A program made the position numbers and the translations under genes. Below, in pieces: positions 1 to 10,152 of a stretch of 64,000 nt of DNA. The notes beneath the pieces were generated by a model, which worked only from the letters and a program-made list of their open reading frames with translations, ran no database searches and was not told where the DNA came from. The first letter of the stretch is position 1. Each line of letters opens with the position of its first letter. The stretch is from Pseudomonas sp. H9 (GTDB taxonomy: Bacteria; Pseudomonadota; Gammaproteobacteria; Pseudomonadales; Pseudomonadaceae): positions 124,001-188,000 of the forward strand of contig NZ_SMOK01000004.1 in NCBI RefSeq assembly GCF_004353925.1. Direction: 5' to 3'.

Positions 1-715
1 TGCCTTTTCCCTGGGGCATGTCCCACGGATCGTTGGGGCCGAGGAAGATCACCATCAAGCGAATGTTGGGTGAGCTCTCCAGTGTGCGCGCCACGGTTTG
101 CGGCCAGTTGAAAAATCCCGGGTACGCCAGCCCGGTGCTTTGCCGGCTGAGGTTGACGCTCTTGATCTGGTAGCGCTTGCGCAAGCTGTTGGACAAGTGC
201 GGCGCAACGCCTTGCATCAACGAATCCCCCACCAGAAACACTTCGTCTCCTACTGCAAGGGAGACTACCGTTGCAGCGGGTACAGGTGAGCCAATGGCTG
301 CGGCTGGCTTGCTCGCTGGCGCAGTGACCGCCGCCACTTTTGCAACAATTGGTTTGCTCGCTACAACAGGAGCGGGCGCCTTGGGGGCATCCAGAACAAC
401 CGGAACCACGGGGATCGGCGGCGGTAGCTCAACGGTTTCAACTTGGGCAACTGCCGTACGACTCTGGGTCAGGCTGTCGACAAAACTGTCACGCGCCGCG
501 CCCAACGCTTCGGTGAGGTTGCCGCCCAGGCGCCAGGCCGGGCTTTGCCCGAGAACCGGCAGCTCGCAGCTTTGGTGGTATTTCTGCTGGCAGTAAAGGC
601 TGATCGAGTCCTGGTTCAGCCATAACAGCAATAACGTGGTCAGCACTATGCCGTACAGCGCCCTGGCGGCCCCAAGGTGCGTGCGCAGCAGTTGCGCAGC
701 GTTAGAAACTTGCAT
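1..715 (-). CDS. SGNH/DUF459-type exported esterase-like protein (3' end cut by window)
   Basis: The first 238 residues are visible and the gene runs off the left edge. There is an N-terminal membrane segment (about residues 18-34), an Ala/Pro/Val-rich linker (about 95-150), then an SGNH-hydrolase block I with VGDSLMQG (candidate nucleophile Ser165) and a GPNDPW block at 226-231. That pattern is typical of the periplasmic SGNH/DUF459 proteins found next to MBOAT O-acyltransferases. The ATG at 715 overlaps the end of the upstream MBOAT gene by 14 nt, so the two are probably translated together. The inferred role is transfer or removal of acyl (acetyl) groups on an envelope or exported polysaccharide; the substrate cannot be read from the sequence. 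The catalytic Asp/His block is beyond the window. Confidence 0.8.
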   Translation of the reverse strand, partial: MQVSNAAQLLRTHLGAARALYGIVLTTLLLLWLNQDSISLYCQQKYHQSCELPVLGQSPAWRLGGNLTEALGAARDSFVDSLTQSRTAVAQVETVELPPPIPVVPVVLDAPKAPAPVVASKPIVAKVAAVTAPASKPAAAIGSPVPAATVVSLAVGDEVFLVGDSLMQGVAPHLSNSLRKRYQIKSVNLSRQSTGLAYPGFFNWPQTVARTLESSPNIRLMVIFLGPNDPWDMPQGKG

Positions 716-2117
716 AGATAAACCCCGGCACGCCCGACTGCGAAGCAAAGATCACCAACGACACAAACACCCCGAGCGGAATCGGGTAGAACTGCCAGGG
801 TAAGCGGGTTGAGGCGGCAAACATCGGGCGCACCAAGGCCAACAGCTGCGGATACACCGCGACATACGCGACGCACGCAAACAACAGCATGCCGGTGCCC
901 GTGAACAGCCCGTTCAGGGTCAAGCTGCCTATCCCGGCGAGCATGTCCACGGCGTCACTCGGTGTTGCGCTGCGGAAAAAGATCCAGGCAAAGGCCACGT
1001 AATGGAAGGTCAACAGCCGTGCTGCCAGCCCAGCTCCAGGCCAGTGCATTGGCTGTGGCAGCACGTAGGTCGAAGCTTTGTACACCGCCAGCCCCACACC
1101 GTGCAGCGCGCCCCAAATGATGAAATTCAGGCTTGCGCCATGCCACAGGCCGGAAATCAGCATGGCCAGCAGCATGTTCAGGTTGCCACGCCATAACCCC
1201 CGGCGATTTCCTCCCAGCGGGATGTACACGTAGTCACGAATGAATAGCGACAGACTGATGTGCCAACGCGCCCAGAATTCCTTGAGGTTGTGTGCCGCAT
1301 AGGGCGCATTGAAGTTATCCGGCAGACGAAAGCCCAGCAGCAGCGCGATTCCGGTGACCAGGTTGGTGTAGCCACTGAAGTTGAAATAGATCAGGAAGCT
1401 GTAGCCATAGACACTCAGCAACACCTGCTCCGGAGAGTATGCACCTGGCGTTTCGAACACCGGATCGACCCACTCGCTGGCCAGCCAGGCGCTGCAGAAA
1501 AACAACTTCACCACTGCCAGGGCGATCAGCCCCAGTGCCCGCTGCGGTTCCAGCACCTGACGCAGGACCTGCGGGCGTATCTGCGGCAGCATGTGTGCAG
1601 CGCGGTTGACCGGGCCGGCGATCAGGCTCGGGAAAAAGGCCAGATAAAGCGCCAGGTCCAGCAGGCTTGCCGACGGCAACTGCTGGCGATTGATCGACAC
1701 CAGGTAGCTGACCGAGTGAAAGGTGTAGAACGACAGCCCGATTGGCACCAGCACTTCCAGCACCGGCAACGACACATCAAAGCCAGCGCTGGCCAGCGCG
1801 CCCTGCAGGCTGGCGACAAAAAATTCTTGGTACTTGAACAGGTAGAAGCAGCCCAGCACCAGCAGCAACACCAGCAAATAACTGAAGCGCCGCCCCGGAT
1901 AGCGTTCGCCCAGCAGGCCAAGCAGGTAAACCAGTACGGTATAGCCCAACAGCACATACAGGGAGTTGAGGCTGAAACTCGCTACCAAGGCATAACTGGC
2001 TGCCAGCAGAAGTACGTTCTGAAGTCGAAAGCTCCAGCACAAACTCCAATAAATGACGAAAAACAGAATGAAGCTGAGGCCAAACTCAATCGAAAGGAAG
2101 CTCACAACGTAGTCCAT
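702..2117 (-). CDS. MBOAT-family membrane O-acyltransferase (AlgI/DltB-like)
   Basis: The product is 471 aa with many hydrophobic segments throughout, the usual length and layout for AlgI/DltB-type proteins. The family signature is visible in the C-terminal half: a conserved RWHISLS stretch, FIRDYVYIPLGG, and then LWHGASLNFIIWG, whose His is the catalytic residue of the family. Members move acyl groups from a cytoplasmic donor across the inner membrane onto a polysaccharide or other acceptor. The following gene encodes an SGNH protein with an overlapping start, and the pair forms a typical two-component acylation system. There are no alginate genes nearby, so alginate itself is not supported as the substrate. 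Confidence 0.88.
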   Translation of the reverse strand: MDYVVSFLSIEFGLSFILFFVIYWSLCWSFRLQNVLLLAASYALVASFSLNSLYVLLGYTVLVYLLGLLGERYPGRRFSYLLVLLLVLGCFYLFKYQEFFVASLQGALASAGFDVSLPVLEVLVPIGLSFYTFHSVSYLVSINRQQLPSASLLDLALYLAFFPSLIAGPVNRAAHMLPQIRPQVLRQVLEPQRALGLIALAVVKLFFCSAWLASEWVDPVFETPGAYSPEQVLLSVYGYSFLIYFNFSGYTNLVTGIALLLGFRLPDNFNAPYAAHNLKEFWARWHISLSLFIRDYVYIPLGGNRRGLWRGNLNMLLAMLISGLWHGASLNFIIWGALHGVGLAVYKASTYVLPQPMHWPGAGLAARLLTFHYVAFAWIFFRSATPSDAVDMLAGIGSLTLNGLFTGTGMLLFACVAYVAVYPQLLALVRPMFAASTRLPWQFYPIPLGVFVSLVIFASQSGVPGFIYASF

Positions 2118-2349
2118 TACGTGACGTCAGAGAGAAGAGGCTGTACCTGCGCGCAAGGCACAAGGTAAAGCGGTCGCGATTATGGCAGAGAGCTGCAGCC
2201 GCGAACAACGCGAGCCTTGCGGGAAAATCAAGGCTCAGCTGTCGGACTTTATGCAACAGAATGCGACGAAAGATCCGACCTATCGATTTGCTCCCCCCGC
2301 CCCGCTCTGCTAGTGTCGCGCCGTTTATACTGCCACCGAGACAGCCGCC

Positions 2350-2592
2350 ATGGCCCGAAAAAAAGCCACTATTGATTTCGAGCAATCCCTTGCCGACCTA
2401 CAAGCGTTGGTCGAGCGCCTGGAGAACGGTGAGCTGTCACTGGAAGACTCGCTGGCCGCCTTTGAACAAGGCATCAGCCTGACCCGCGACTGCCAGAGCG
2501 CGTTGGTGCAAGCCGAGCAGAAGGTTCAGGTCTTGCTGGAGCGCGATGGCGAACTGAAGGCAGAACCATTCGACGCGGAATCGGCAGAATGA
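2350..2592 (+). CDS. xseB: Exodeoxyribonuclease VII small subunit
   Basis: This 80-aa protein matches the XseB family in length and sequence ([32 protein letters not shown]). It forms the regulatory coiled-coil subunits of exonuclease VII, which degrades single-stranded DNA in both directions together with XseA; xseA is not in this window. The stop codon overlaps the ispA start (ATGA), so the two genes are translationally coupled, and xseB-ispA-dxs is a conserved gammaproteobacterial arrangement. The ATG at 2350 has only a weak upstream ribosome-binding sequence. Confidence 0.97.
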   Translation: MARKKATIDFEQSLADLQALVERLENGELSLEDSLAAFEQGISLTRDCQSALVQAEQKVQVLLERDGELKAEPFDAESAE

Positions 2593-3476
2593 TCGCCCAC
2601 TACCAAGCCAGCTCTCAGGCTCGGGTCGATGCAGCCCTTGAGCAGTTGTTCGTTGCGCCTTCGGTGGAGTTGACCCGCCTTTACGCCGCCATGCGCTACA
2701 GCGTGATGAACGGCGGCAAGCGGGTGCGCCCACTGCTGGCCTATGCCGCCTGCGAGGCCCTTGGGGCTACGCCTGAGCATGCCAATGGCGCCGCCTGTGC
2801 CGTCGAATTGATCCATGCCTATTCGCTGGTGCACGACGACCTGCCGGCCATGGACGACGACGACCTGCGCCGCGGCCAGCCGACCACGCATAAAGCTTTT
2901 GACGAAGCCTGCGCCATTCTTGCCGGCGACGGTTTACAGAGCCTGGCCTTCAACGCCCTGCTCGACCCACAACTGAGCCCGCAGGCCGATTCAATTCGTC
3001 TGGCCATGGTTCAAACCCTGGCCCAGGCGGCCGGGCCAGCTGGCATGGTGGGTGGTCAGGCCATCGACCTCGGTTCGGTGGGGGTGAAGCTGGATCAGAC
3101 TGCGCTTGAGTTCATGCACCGGCACAAAACCGGCGCCCTGATTGAAGCCAGTGTCCGGCTCGGTGCCCTGGCCAGCGCCCGCGCCAGCCAGGCGCAGCTT
3201 GATGCCCTACAAACTTATGCGCAGGCCATTGGCCTGGCATTCCAGGTACAAGACGATATTCTCGATGTTGAGAGCGATACCGAAACCCTGGGCAAACGCC
3301 AGGGCGCCGATATCGCCCGCGACAAGCCAACCTACCCCGCCCTGCTCGGGTTGGAAGCCGCCAAGGTCTATGCTTTGGAATTGCGCGATCAAGCACTGGA
3401 GGCCCTGCGACCATTCGACGCAGCAGCCGAACCGCTGCGCGCCTTGGCACGTTATATCGTCGAGCGCCGTAACTAA
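2589..3476 (+). CDS. ispA: (2E,6E)-farnesyl diphosphate synthase
   Basis: A 295-aa short-chain trans-prenyltransferase that condenses dimethylallyl/geranyl diphosphate with isopentenyl diphosphate to make farnesyl diphosphate, the precursor of quinones and undecaprenyl phosphate. Visible motifs are GKRVRP (43-48, diphosphate binding), the first Asp-rich motif [11 protein letters not shown] (82-92) and the second, [13 protein letters not shown]. The start overlaps xseB by 4 nt, and dxs, which supplies the same pathway, follows after a REP pair. Length and motifs fit bacterial IspA. Confidence 0.97.
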   Translation: MIAHYQASSQARVDAALEQLFVAPSVELTRLYAAMRYSVMNGGKRVRPLLAYAACEALGATPEHANGAACAVELIHAYSLVHDDLPAMDDDDLRRGQPTTHKAFDEACAILAGDGLQSLAFNALLDPQLSPQADSIRLAMVQTLAQAAGPAGMVGGQAIDLGSVGVKLDQTALEFMHRHKTGALIEASVRLGALASARASQAQLDALQTYAQAIGLAFQVQDDILDVESDTETLGKRQGADIARDKPTYPALLGLEAAKVYALELRDQALEALRPFDAAAEPLRALARYIVERRN

Positions 3477-3486
3477 TCAGTGCAGC

Positions 3487-3545
3487 TATCGCGGGGCAAG
3501 CCCGCTCCTACGGCTACTGTGGGAGCGGGCTTGCCCCGCGAGTAG
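3487..3545. repeat. REP-type inverted pair between ispA and dxs
   Basis: Two facing copies of the Pseudomonas REP core: one begins ATCGCGGGGCAAGCCCGC (about 3489-3510) and the reverse complement lies at 3518-3541. They can fold into a long hairpin. The position directly after the ispA stop suggests transcript-end stabilisation or termination, an inferred role. Confidence 0.9.
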
Positions 3546-3613
3546 CGCAAACGGGCAGCCATTACCGCAATAAGGTAAACTGCCGCCATTTCATATCTAT
3601 AACGATTCGCCTG

Positions 3614-5512
3614 ATGCCCACGACGTTTCAAGAGATCCCCCGCGAACGCCCGGTCACGCCGCTGCTCGACCGTGCCGATACGCCTGCCGGCCTGCGCCGC
3701 CTGGCTGAAGCCGACCTGGAGAACCTGGCTGACGAACTGCGCCAGGAGCTGCTCTATACCGTTGGTCAGACCGGCGGGCATTTCGGTGCCGGCCTGGGCG
3801 TCATCGAGCTGACGATTGCCCTGCACTACGTTTTCGACACCCCGGACGACCGGCTGGTGTGGGACGTCGGTCATCAGGCCTATCCGCACAAAATCCTCAC
3901 CGGTCGCCGCCAGCGCATGCACACCCTGCGCCAGAAAGACGGCCTCGCCGCCTTCCCGCGCCGCGCCGAGAGCGAGTACGACACCTTTGGCGTCGGCCAT
4001 TCCAGCACCTCGATCAGCGCCGCCCTGGGCATGGCCATTGCCGCCCGCCTGCAGAACGACCCGCGTAAATCCATCGCGGTGATCGGTGACGGCGCGCTGA
4101 CCGCCGGCATGGCTTTCGAAGCGTTGAACCACGCTCAGGAAGTGGATGCCGACATGCTGGTGATCCTCAACGACAACGACATGTCGATCTCGCGCAATGT
4201 CGGTGGCTTGTCCAACTACCTGGCCAAGATCCTTTCCAGCCGCACCTACTCCAGCATGCGTGAAGGCAGCAAAAAGGTTCTCTCGCGCTTGCCTGGCGCC
4301 TGGGAAATTGCCCGCCGCACCGAAGAGTACGCCAAGGGCATGCTGGTCCCCGGCACCCTGTTCGAAGAGCTGGGCTGGAACTACATTGGCCCGATCGACG
4401 GCCACGACCTGCCGACGTTGATCACCACCCTGCGCAACATGCGCGACCTCAAGGGGCCGCAGTTCCTGCACGTGGTCACCAAAAAAGGCAAAGGCTTCGC
4501 CCCGGCTGAGGTCGACCCGATTGGCTACCACGCCATTACCAAGCTTGAGCCTGTCGACGCACCGGTTGCCGCACCGAAAAAGGTCAGCGGCCCGAAATAC
4601 TCGGCAGTGTTCGGCCAGTGGCTGTGCGACATGGCCGCCGCTGACGAGCGCTTGGTCGGTATTACCCCGGCAATGAAAGAAGGCTCTGATCTGGTGGCCT
4701 TCAGCGAGCGCTACCCTGAGCGTTACTTCGACGTGGCCATCGCTGAACAGCATGCAGTCACTCTCGCGGCCGGCATGGCCTGCGAAGGCGCCAAACCGGT
4801 AGTGGCGATCTATTCGACCTTCCTGCAGCGCGCCTACGATCAACTGATCCACGACGTTGCGGTACAGAATCTCGACGTACTGTTCGCCATCGACCGTGCC
4901 GGCTTGGTGGGCGAAGACGGTCCGACCCACGCTGGCAGTTTCGACCTGTCGTTCTTGCGCTGCATCCCCGGCATGCTGGTGATGACCCCGAGCGACGAGA
5001 ACGAACTGCGCAAAATGCTCAGCACCGGCCACCTGTACAACGGCCCGGCGGCTGTTCGCTACCCACGCGGCAGTGGCCCGAACGCGACCATCGAGAACAA
5101 CCTCGAACCGCTGGAAATCGGCAAAGGTGTGGTGCGCCGCCAGGGCAGCAAAGTCGCCCTGCTGGTGTTCGGCGTTCAACTGGCAGAAGCGCTGAAGGTC
5201 GCTGAACAGTTGGATGCAACTGTGGTTGACATGCGTTTTGTCAAACCGCTGGACGAGGCCTTGGTGCGCGACATGGCGGCAAGCCATGAGCTGCTGGTGA
5301 CCATCGAAGAGAACGCCATCATGGGCGGTGCTGGTGCTGCGGTCAGCGAGTTCCTCGCCCGCGAAGCCATGCTCAAGCCGGTACTGCATCTGGGCCTGCC
5401 TGACGTCTATGTCGAGCACGCCAAGCCTGCGCAGATGCTGGCTGAATGCGGGTTGGACGCTAACGGCATTGAGACTTCGGTGCGTCAGCGCCTGCAATTG
5501 CTCGGTCTATGA
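3614..5512 (+). CDS. dxs: 1-deoxy-D-xylulose-5-phosphate synthase
   Basis: A 632-aa thiamine-diphosphate enzyme that condenses pyruvate and glyceraldehyde-3-phosphate, the first and usually rate-controlling step of the MEP isoprenoid pathway. The TPP-binding block is visible ([17 protein letters not shown], about 153-169, followed by NDNDMSIS). The pyrimidine-binding/transketolase middle domain includes [15 protein letters not shown], and a C-terminal transketolase domain follows. Length equals that of other pseudomonad Dxs proteins. The ATG follows CCTGATG; it sits beside ispA but is separated from it by a REP pair. The long antisense reading frame across this gene is not a gene. Confidence 0.98.
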   Translation: MPTTFQEIPRERPVTPLLDRADTPAGLRRLAEADLENLADELRQELLYTVGQTGGHFGAGLGVIELTIALHYVFDTPDDRLVWDVGHQAYPHKILTGRRQRMHTLRQKDGLAAFPRRAESEYDTFGVGHSSTSISAALGMAIAARLQNDPRKSIAVIGDGALTAGMAFEALNHAQEVDADMLVILNDNDMSISRNVGGLSNYLAKILSSRTYSSMREGSKKVLSRLPGAWEIARRTEEYAKGMLVPGTLFEELGWNYIGPIDGHDLPTLITTLRNMRDLKGPQFLHVVTKKGKGFAPAEVDPIGYHAITKLEPVDAPVAAPKKVSGPKYSAVFGQWLCDMAAADERLVGITPAMKEGSDLVAFSERYPERYFDVAIAEQHAVTLAAGMACEGAKPVVAIYSTFLQRAYDQLIHDVAVQNLDVLFAIDRAGLVGEDGPTHAGSFDLSFLRCIPGMLVMTPSDENELRKMLSTGHLYNGPAAVRYPRGSGPNATIENNLEPLEIGKGVVRRQGSKVALLVFGVQLAEALKVAEQLDATVVDMRFVKPLDEALVRDMAASHELLVTIEENAIMGGAGAAVSEFLAREAMLKPVLHLGLPDVYVEHAKPAQMLAECGLDANGIETSVRQRLQLLGL

Positions 5513-5518
5513 GACTTT

Positions 5519-5590
5519 ATCGCGGGGCAAGCCCGCTCCCACAGTTAGGTTGATTAACCCTTCTGTAGGAGCGGGCTTGCCCCGCGATAG
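5519..5590. repeat. REP-type inverted pair between dxs and btuB-like gene
   Basis: Two facing REP copies (about 5519-5542 and 5565-5588) fill nearly the whole gap between the dxs stop and the next start, leaving no room for a long leader. Confidence 0.9.
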
Positions 5591-5604
5591 CATTGGAAGC
5601 ACCC

Positions 5605-7452
5605 ATGAAACCCCTGCGCCTTGCCCCGCTCCTGCTGTGCCTGCCCACCGCCCTGCTGGCCGACCCCGTTGATCGCGACAGCGCTCTGAAGCTGTCCGAC
5701 ACGCTGATCAGCGCCAATCGCCAGGTTGAAGACCGCACACAATCGAGCACTGCCAACACCGTGTTCACCCGCGACGACATCGATCGCCTGCAGCCGTCCA
5801 GCGTCACCGACCTGCTGACCCGTGTTCCTGGGGTTCAGGTCTCGCGTACCGGCGGTCGCGGCAGCCTGCCGGGCATATTCATTCGCGGCACTAAATCGGC
5901 ACAGAGCCTGGTACTGGTCGATGGGGTACGTATCGCCAATACCTCTTCTGGCGACAGTGGCCTGCAATTTCTCAACATCGACCAAGTCGAACGGGTCGAG
6001 GTGCTTCGTGGTTCACGCTCGGCCATCTATGGCAGCGACGCGATTGGCGGGGTGATTCAGATCTTTACCCGCCGCGCCGACAAGCCCGGCCTGCAAGCAA
6101 GGCTGCACCTGGGTGCCGGCAGCAACCAGACCTGGCAACGTGATGTCGGCCTTTCCGGCGGCAACGATCAAACCCGCTTCAATCTCTCGGCGGGCCTGGA
6201 AGAAAGCGCTGGCATCGATGCAACGACTACGTCCTACCCAGCGAACGGCGATCACGACGCTTACCGTAACAAGAGCTTTAACCTGAACCTCAGCCATGTC
6301 GTCAGCGACGCGCTGGAACTGGGGGTGAACCTGCTCGATAACCGTGGCCGCAGTGAATACGACAACCCGCCTTTCGACGCCAGTCAGCCATATTACGACT
6401 TCAACCTGAGTAGTGTTGGTACTTATGCCGACGCGCAGCTAAGTGATGCCTGGCATTCGCGCCTGGAGTTGGGCCATAGCGAGAACCGTGACACCAGACA
6501 TGACCCGCTCCAGCCTAGCGAGTTCAATACCTATCGCGACGCAGTCAACTGGCACAACGACTTTAGCCTGAATGAGCGCAACAACCTGATTGTCGGTGGC
6601 GACTGGTACCAGGATCGCCTGCACACCAGCAGCCCTCTGAACGAAGATAGCCGCTGGAACCGCGCGGCCTTCATACAGCATCGTTACAAAGGCGAGCAAT
6701 TCTCCACCGAATTGGGCGTGCGACGAGACCAAAACCAGCAATTTGGCAGCCAGAACAGCTGGAGTGCGAGCCTCACCCTACCGGTGAACCTGAGCAACGA
6801 CTTGCTGCTGTCCTACACCGAAGGTTTCCGCGCACCGACCTTCAATGACCTCTATTTCCCGGGATACAGCAACCGCGATCTCAAGCCCGAGAGCTCCAAA
6901 AGCTACGAACTGCAGTGGCGCAGCCAGTTGAGTGAGACCACCCGCCTGGAAGCATCGCTGTACCGCACCGACCTGCAAAATGCGATTGTCCTCGACAGCA
7001 ACTACATTCCGCAAAACGTCGGATCGGCACGGATCAATGGCTTCGAGGCCAGCCTGCATCAGCAATGGTTTGGCTGGCAAAGCAGCCTTGGTTTGTCGCT
7101 GATCGACCCGCGTGACCGCGAATCCGGCCACACTCTGGAACGCCGGGCACGCCGCACCCTCAGCCTGGACCTGGACCGGCAGTTCGATCGCCTGGGCCTG
7201 GGCGCCAGCTGGCAAGCGGTCAGCAGCAGCTATGCCGATGCCGACAACACCCGGACGCTCAGTGGCTACGGTTTGTTGGGCTTGCGCAGCAGCTGGAACC
7301 TCAGCGACGAAATCCGTCTGGAATTGAAAGCCGAAAACCTGCTGGATAAAACCTACAGCCGCGCTCAGTACAGCTACGGCAGCGGGTTTGCAGATTACCG
7401 CGAAGAGGGCCGTACCTGGTTGCTCGGCGTCACCTGGACACCGGCGCTGTAG
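5605..7452 (+). CDS. btuB: TonB-dependent outer-membrane receptor, BtuB-like (vitamin B12 uptake)
   Basis: The 615-aa product has a cleavable signal peptide (cleavage after LLA, about residue 19), a plug domain (about 45-150, with VTDLLTRVPGVQV, GIFIRG and VLVDGVRI) and a beta-barrel. ATG 5605 was chosen because GGAAG lies 5 nt upstream and the signal peptide begins there; an in-frame TTG at 5593 is less likely. It resembles BtuB, and the convergent gene encodes a BtuF-like corrinoid-binding protein. The two stop regions overlap by 23 nt. The substrate assignment rests on family resemblance and this neighbour. No cobalamin riboswitch fits in the 92-nt gap before it. Confidence 0.82.
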   Translation: MKPLRLAPLLLCLPTALLADPVDRDSALKLSDTLISANRQVEDRTQSSTANTVFTRDDIDRLQPSSVTDLLTRVPGVQVSRTGGRGSLPGIFIRGTKSAQSLVLVDGVRIANTSSGDSGLQFLNIDQVERVEVLRGSRSAIYGSDAIGGVIQIFTRRADKPGLQARLHLGAGSNQTWQRDVGLSGGNDQTRFNLSAGLEESAGIDATTTSYPANGDHDAYRNKSFNLNLSHVVSDALELGVNLLDNRGRSEYDNPPFDASQPYYDFNLSSVGTYADAQLSDAWHSRLELGHSENRDTRHDPLQPSEFNTYRDAVNWHNDFSLNERNNLIVGGDWYQDRLHTSSPLNEDSRWNRAAFIQHRYKGEQFSTELGVRRDQNQQFGSQNSWSASLTLPVNLSNDLLLSYTEGFRAPTFNDLYFPGYSNRDLKPESSKSYELQWRSQLSETTRLEASLYRTDLQNAIVLDSNYIPQNVGSARINGFEASLHQQWFGWQSSLGLSLIDPRDRESGHTLERRARRTLSLDLDRQFDRLGLGASWQAVSSSYADADNTRTLSGYGLLGLRSSWNLSDEIRLELKAENLLDKTYSRAQYSYGSGFADYREEGRTWLLGVTWTPAL

Positions 7453-8239
7453 CTTCCAGCGCCTGGCACAAGCGCGCGGTAGCTTCGATCATTTGCCCAC
7501 TGGGACGTTCCAAGCCCTTGTCGGGTACTTGCAGCAAGCGCCCGTTACGCACTGCATCCACCTGTGGCCAGGCTTTCCAGGCGTCGAGCTGGGCTTGATT
7601 AGCGGCGAGAATTACCTGCGGGTCGCGCAATAGCACCGACTCCAGGCTTACCTGCGGCGCCGGCATCTTGAGGTCGGCGAATACATTGCGCGCACCGCAC
7701 ACCGCCAGCGCATCGCTGACAATCTGCGCAGCGCCGAGGGTGTACAGGGGCTTGTCCCATACCTGATAAAAAACCCGTAGCGGCTGCTCGCGATGGTAGC
7801 GCGTGCGCAGCGCCTGCAACTGCTCGCGCAACTGCTGAGCACGCTCGCGCCCTTGCTGCGCGCGCCCCAACTGCTCACCGATCGCCTCAATCTGATCGAT
7901 CAACTCATCCAGGCTGTGGGGTTCGGCGCTGTAAACGGGAATACCCAGGCGCGCGAGCTGGTCGCGCTGTGCCGCCGGGACGCTGTCGGGCCACAGCAGC
8001 AAAAGATCAGGCTTGACGCTGAGCAGGCGCTCCATGTCGATCTGGCCATAGCGCCCGACCGAAGGCACCTGAGCCAAGGCCGGGAGACGCTCGCCACCCT
8101 TAAGCTGACCCACCAGCAGGTCGGCAGCGTGCAGTTCAACGACGATTTCCGACAACGAAGGTGCCAAGCTGACCACCCGCGTGGCCGCCATCAGTGGAGC
8201 GGCCAGTGTCAGCATTGCCAGCAGCAGAACGCCGCGCAT
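7430..8239 (-). CDS. btuF: Periplasmic cobalamin-binding protein, BtuF-like
   Basis: From ATG 8239 the product is 269 aa and starts [18 protein letters not shown], a clear signal peptide; a longer in-frame extension upstream has no such signal. It is a class III solute-binding protein (VVSLAPSLSEIVVEL near the N-terminus, VPSVGRYGQIDMERLLSVKPDLLL in the first lobe) of the BtuF/FhuD/HemT type. The start overlaps the stop of the upstream gene as TGATG. Convergence with a BtuB-like receptor supports corrinoid uptake, but no BtuCD permease or ATPase gene is present in this window. Confidence 0.82.
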   Translation of the reverse strand: MRGVLLLAMLTLAAPLMAATRVVSLAPSLSEIVVELHAADLLVGQLKGGERLPALAQVPSVGRYGQIDMERLLSVKPDLLLLWPDSVPAAQRDQLARLGIPVYSAEPHSLDELIDQIEAIGEQLGRAQQGRERAQQLREQLQALRTRYHREQPLRVFYQVWDKPLYTLGAAQIVSDALAVCGARNVFADLKMPAPQVSLESVLLRDPQVILAANQAQLDAWKAWPQVDAVRNGRLLQVPDKGLERPSGQMIEATARLCQALEATAPVSR

Positions 8240-8658
8240 CAACCCAGCTGACGCGGAATTCGATAGAGGTACATCAGCACCAGGCTGGACACTGCCAGAA
8301 GGATCTGCGGCACGGCTTCCAGCCCGACAAACACGGACAGCGCCGCTATCCACGCTGGCAGGCAAGCAAACAACATCCCCAGACGCCGAATACGCGCCAA
8401 GTCGATCCAGGCGCCCGGTTCGGCGTCAGTGTTCAAGGCTTTTTGCGTGGCGATCAGCGCATGCTTGTAGGCGCCAAAGCGCGGCAAGCTGAGAAACATC
8501 GAGGCCACACCGGCGATGAACATCGGCATGGCCAGCACCGGAATCAGTGCCTGACCACCGCCAAAAACCCATGCGAACACCAACAAAGGTGCCAGCGCCA
8601 CCGCCAGGTACTGCCACCAGGCGAGCTCCAGACGACGGCGAACTTGCGCGCGGGTCAC
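8239..8658 (-). CDS. Small conserved inner-membrane protein of unknown function
   Basis: The product is 139 aa with four hydrophobic segments arranged as two hairpins (about 15-35, 38-58, 92-110 and 115-132) around a charged cytoplasmic-type loop (62-90). No catalytic motif is visible. The GTG start overlaps the ribA stop as GTGA, and its own stop overlaps the btuF-like start as TGATG, so the three genes form one tightly coupled minus-strand unit. Similar small proteins in pseudomonads are sometimes labelled MFS transporters, but it is too short for that fold and I leave the function open. Confidence 0.75.
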   Translation of the reverse strand: MTRAQVRRRLELAWWQYLAVALAPLLVFAWVFGGGQALIPVLAMPMFIAGVASMFLSLPRFGAYKHALIATQKALNTDAEPGAWIDLARIRRLGMLFACLPAWIAALSVFVGLEAVPQILLAVSSLVLMYLYRIPRQLG

Positions 8659-9272
8659 GCCCGGCCGGCCTCGCCCTGGTGCTCGTTACCCATCATGTGG
8701 CCGAGCTTGCCAGCCTTGGTGGCCAAGTAGTGTTTGTTGTGCGGATTGTGCCCGGTATGCAGCGGCACCCGCTCAGCAACCGGAATGCCCATGCCGGTGA
8801 GGGCTTTGACCTTGCGCGGGTTGTTGGTCATCAGTCGCAGCGACTTGACCCCCAGGTGCTCAAGCATTGGCAGGCACATGCCATAGTCACGCTGGTCGGC
8901 GGCAAAGCCCAGGCGCTCGTTGGCCTCGACCGTATCGGCGCCGCCATCTTGCAATTCATAAGCACGAATTTTGTTCAGCAGGCCAATGCCACGGCCTTCC
9001 TGACGCAGGTACAGCAGCACGCCACGGCCTTCGCGGGCGATGGCCTGCAATGCCGCCTCAAGCTGGGAGCCACAGTCACAGCGCTGGCTGAACAAGGCGT
9101 CACCTGTCAGGCACTCGGAATGCAAACGCCCCAGTACCGGTTGCCCGTCGGCTACATCACCCAGGCTGAGCACAACGTGCTCGCGGCCCGTGGCCTCATC
9201 GAGAAAACCATGCATGGTGAAAATCGCAAACGGGGTAGGCAGCTTGGAAGCGGCAACAAAGACGACGGGCAC
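8655..9272 (-). CDS. ribA: GTP cyclohydrolase II
   Basis: A 205-aa enzyme that opens GTP to 2,5-diamino-6-ribosylamino-4(3H)-pyrimidinone 5'-phosphate, the first committed riboflavin step. The zinc ligands are intact ([22 protein letters not shown] region, Cys in SEC and CDC), as is the RQEGRGIGL catalytic loop. The start is GTG at 9272 with an AGGAG sequence correctly spaced. This matters because the RibBA protein encoded at 12699-13790 has lost the zinc cysteines in its own GTP cyclohydrolase domain, so this gene probably carries the activity. Confidence 0.97.
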   Translation of the reverse strand: MPVVFVAASKLPTPFAIFTMHGFLDEATGREHVVLSLGDVADGQPVLGRLHSECLTGDALFSQRCDCGSQLEAALQAIAREGRGVLLYLRQEGRGIGLLNKIRAYELQDGGADTVEANERLGFAADQRDYGMCLPMLEHLGVKSLRLMTNNPRKVKALTGMGIPVAERVPLHTGHNPHNKHYLATKAGKLGHMMGNEHQGEAGRA

Positions 9273-9357
9273 TTTGTGCTCCTGATTCGAAAACTTGGAA
9301 AATAAAGTGGACCGATTGTATCAGTATGTGGACCCGCTGCTCAGGCTGAATGTTTGT

Positions 9358-10140
9358 TCAAATCGATCGACAGGTACGATTTAACGTACTCAGGCCCTCA
9401 ACCTTGTCGAACGGATAAGGTTGCGACCAATGGCTGAAGATCGCACGCAGTTCACCACTGGCAACCAGCTTTTCCATGCGCTGATCGAACAATGCCTGCA
9501 ATGCACGGCCTCTATCCGTTTTGCCGAAGGCGAGGTACAGCGGCAATTCTGCGATGTGCGTACTGCGGAATTTGCTGCGCTCACCTTCTACCGCTTGGTC
9601 CAGTACGTAGTCGACTTCGGTTTGTGCATCGATATAGAAGTCGACACGCCCGCGCTCAAGCATCGGTAGGATTCCTTCCCGCCGCTGCACCTCGCGGTAC
9701 TCACCGACTGTCGGCAAATAACACTGGTAGTCGTAGCCGCGCACCCAGGAAAGCTTGAACTGACCCAGGTTTTCCGGGGTTGGCAGCGGTTTGCTGGCCA
9801 GGCTCAGGGCGTAGATGTGGTCGGTGTCGAAATTCCAGCGCGGGTAGAGGTTGTCGGGGCTCTCTTCGTGATAGGAGCCCACCCAGGCATCGGCCTCACC
9901 GCGCTTGACCAGGCCGATGGCACGGCTGTAAGGGACGCTGAACACCACCACTTTGACGCCAGCGGGTTCGAATACCTTTCGTAGAATGTCCCAGGCGATG
10001 CCGGTGCCGTCGGCGTTGGTGTAATCCTCCCAACGCTCACTGGCCAATCGAACCTGCTTGGGCACCTCGATTGTCTCGTTGGCGTTAACGCCGCTGATGC
10101 CCAGCACCAGACTCAACAGGACCACTCGCCATCCACGCAT
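9358..10140 (-). CDS. Periplasmic solute-binding protein, family 3 (amino-acid-binding type)
   Basis: The product is 260 aa with a signal peptide (MRGWRVVLLSLVLGISGVNA) and a type II periplasmic binding fold: YTNADGTGIAWDILRKVFEPAG in lobe 1, SVPYSRAIGLVKRGEADAWVG near the hinge and a C-terminal FDQRMEKLVASGELRAIFSHW. No permease or ATPase gene lies beside it, and orphan proteins of this family are common in pseudomonads, where some act in sensing. The ligand cannot be predicted from what is visible. Confidence 0.85.
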   Translation of the reverse strand: MRGWRVVLLSLVLGISGVNANETIEVPKQVRLASERWEDYTNADGTGIAWDILRKVFEPAGVKVVVFSVPYSRAIGLVKRGEADAWVGSYHEESPDNLYPRWNFDTDHIYALSLASKPLPTPENLGQFKLSWVRGYDYQCYLPTVGEYREVQRREGILPMLERGRVDFYIDAQTEVDYVLDQAVEGERSKFRSTHIAELPLYLAFGKTDRGRALQALFDQRMEKLVASGELRAIFSHWSQPYPFDKVEGLSTLNRTCRSI

Positions 10141-10152
10141 CGTGCGACTCCC

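Noticed and set aside
3473..5497. A 674-codon open frame antisense to dxs
   Set aside because: It exactly shadows dxs, has no recognisable domains and a composition typical of the reverse strand of a GC-rich gene.
5513..5604. Cobalamin riboswitch upstream of the btuB-like gene
   Set aside because: The gap is only 92 nt and is mostly a REP pair; a cobalamin riboswitch needs about 200 nt.
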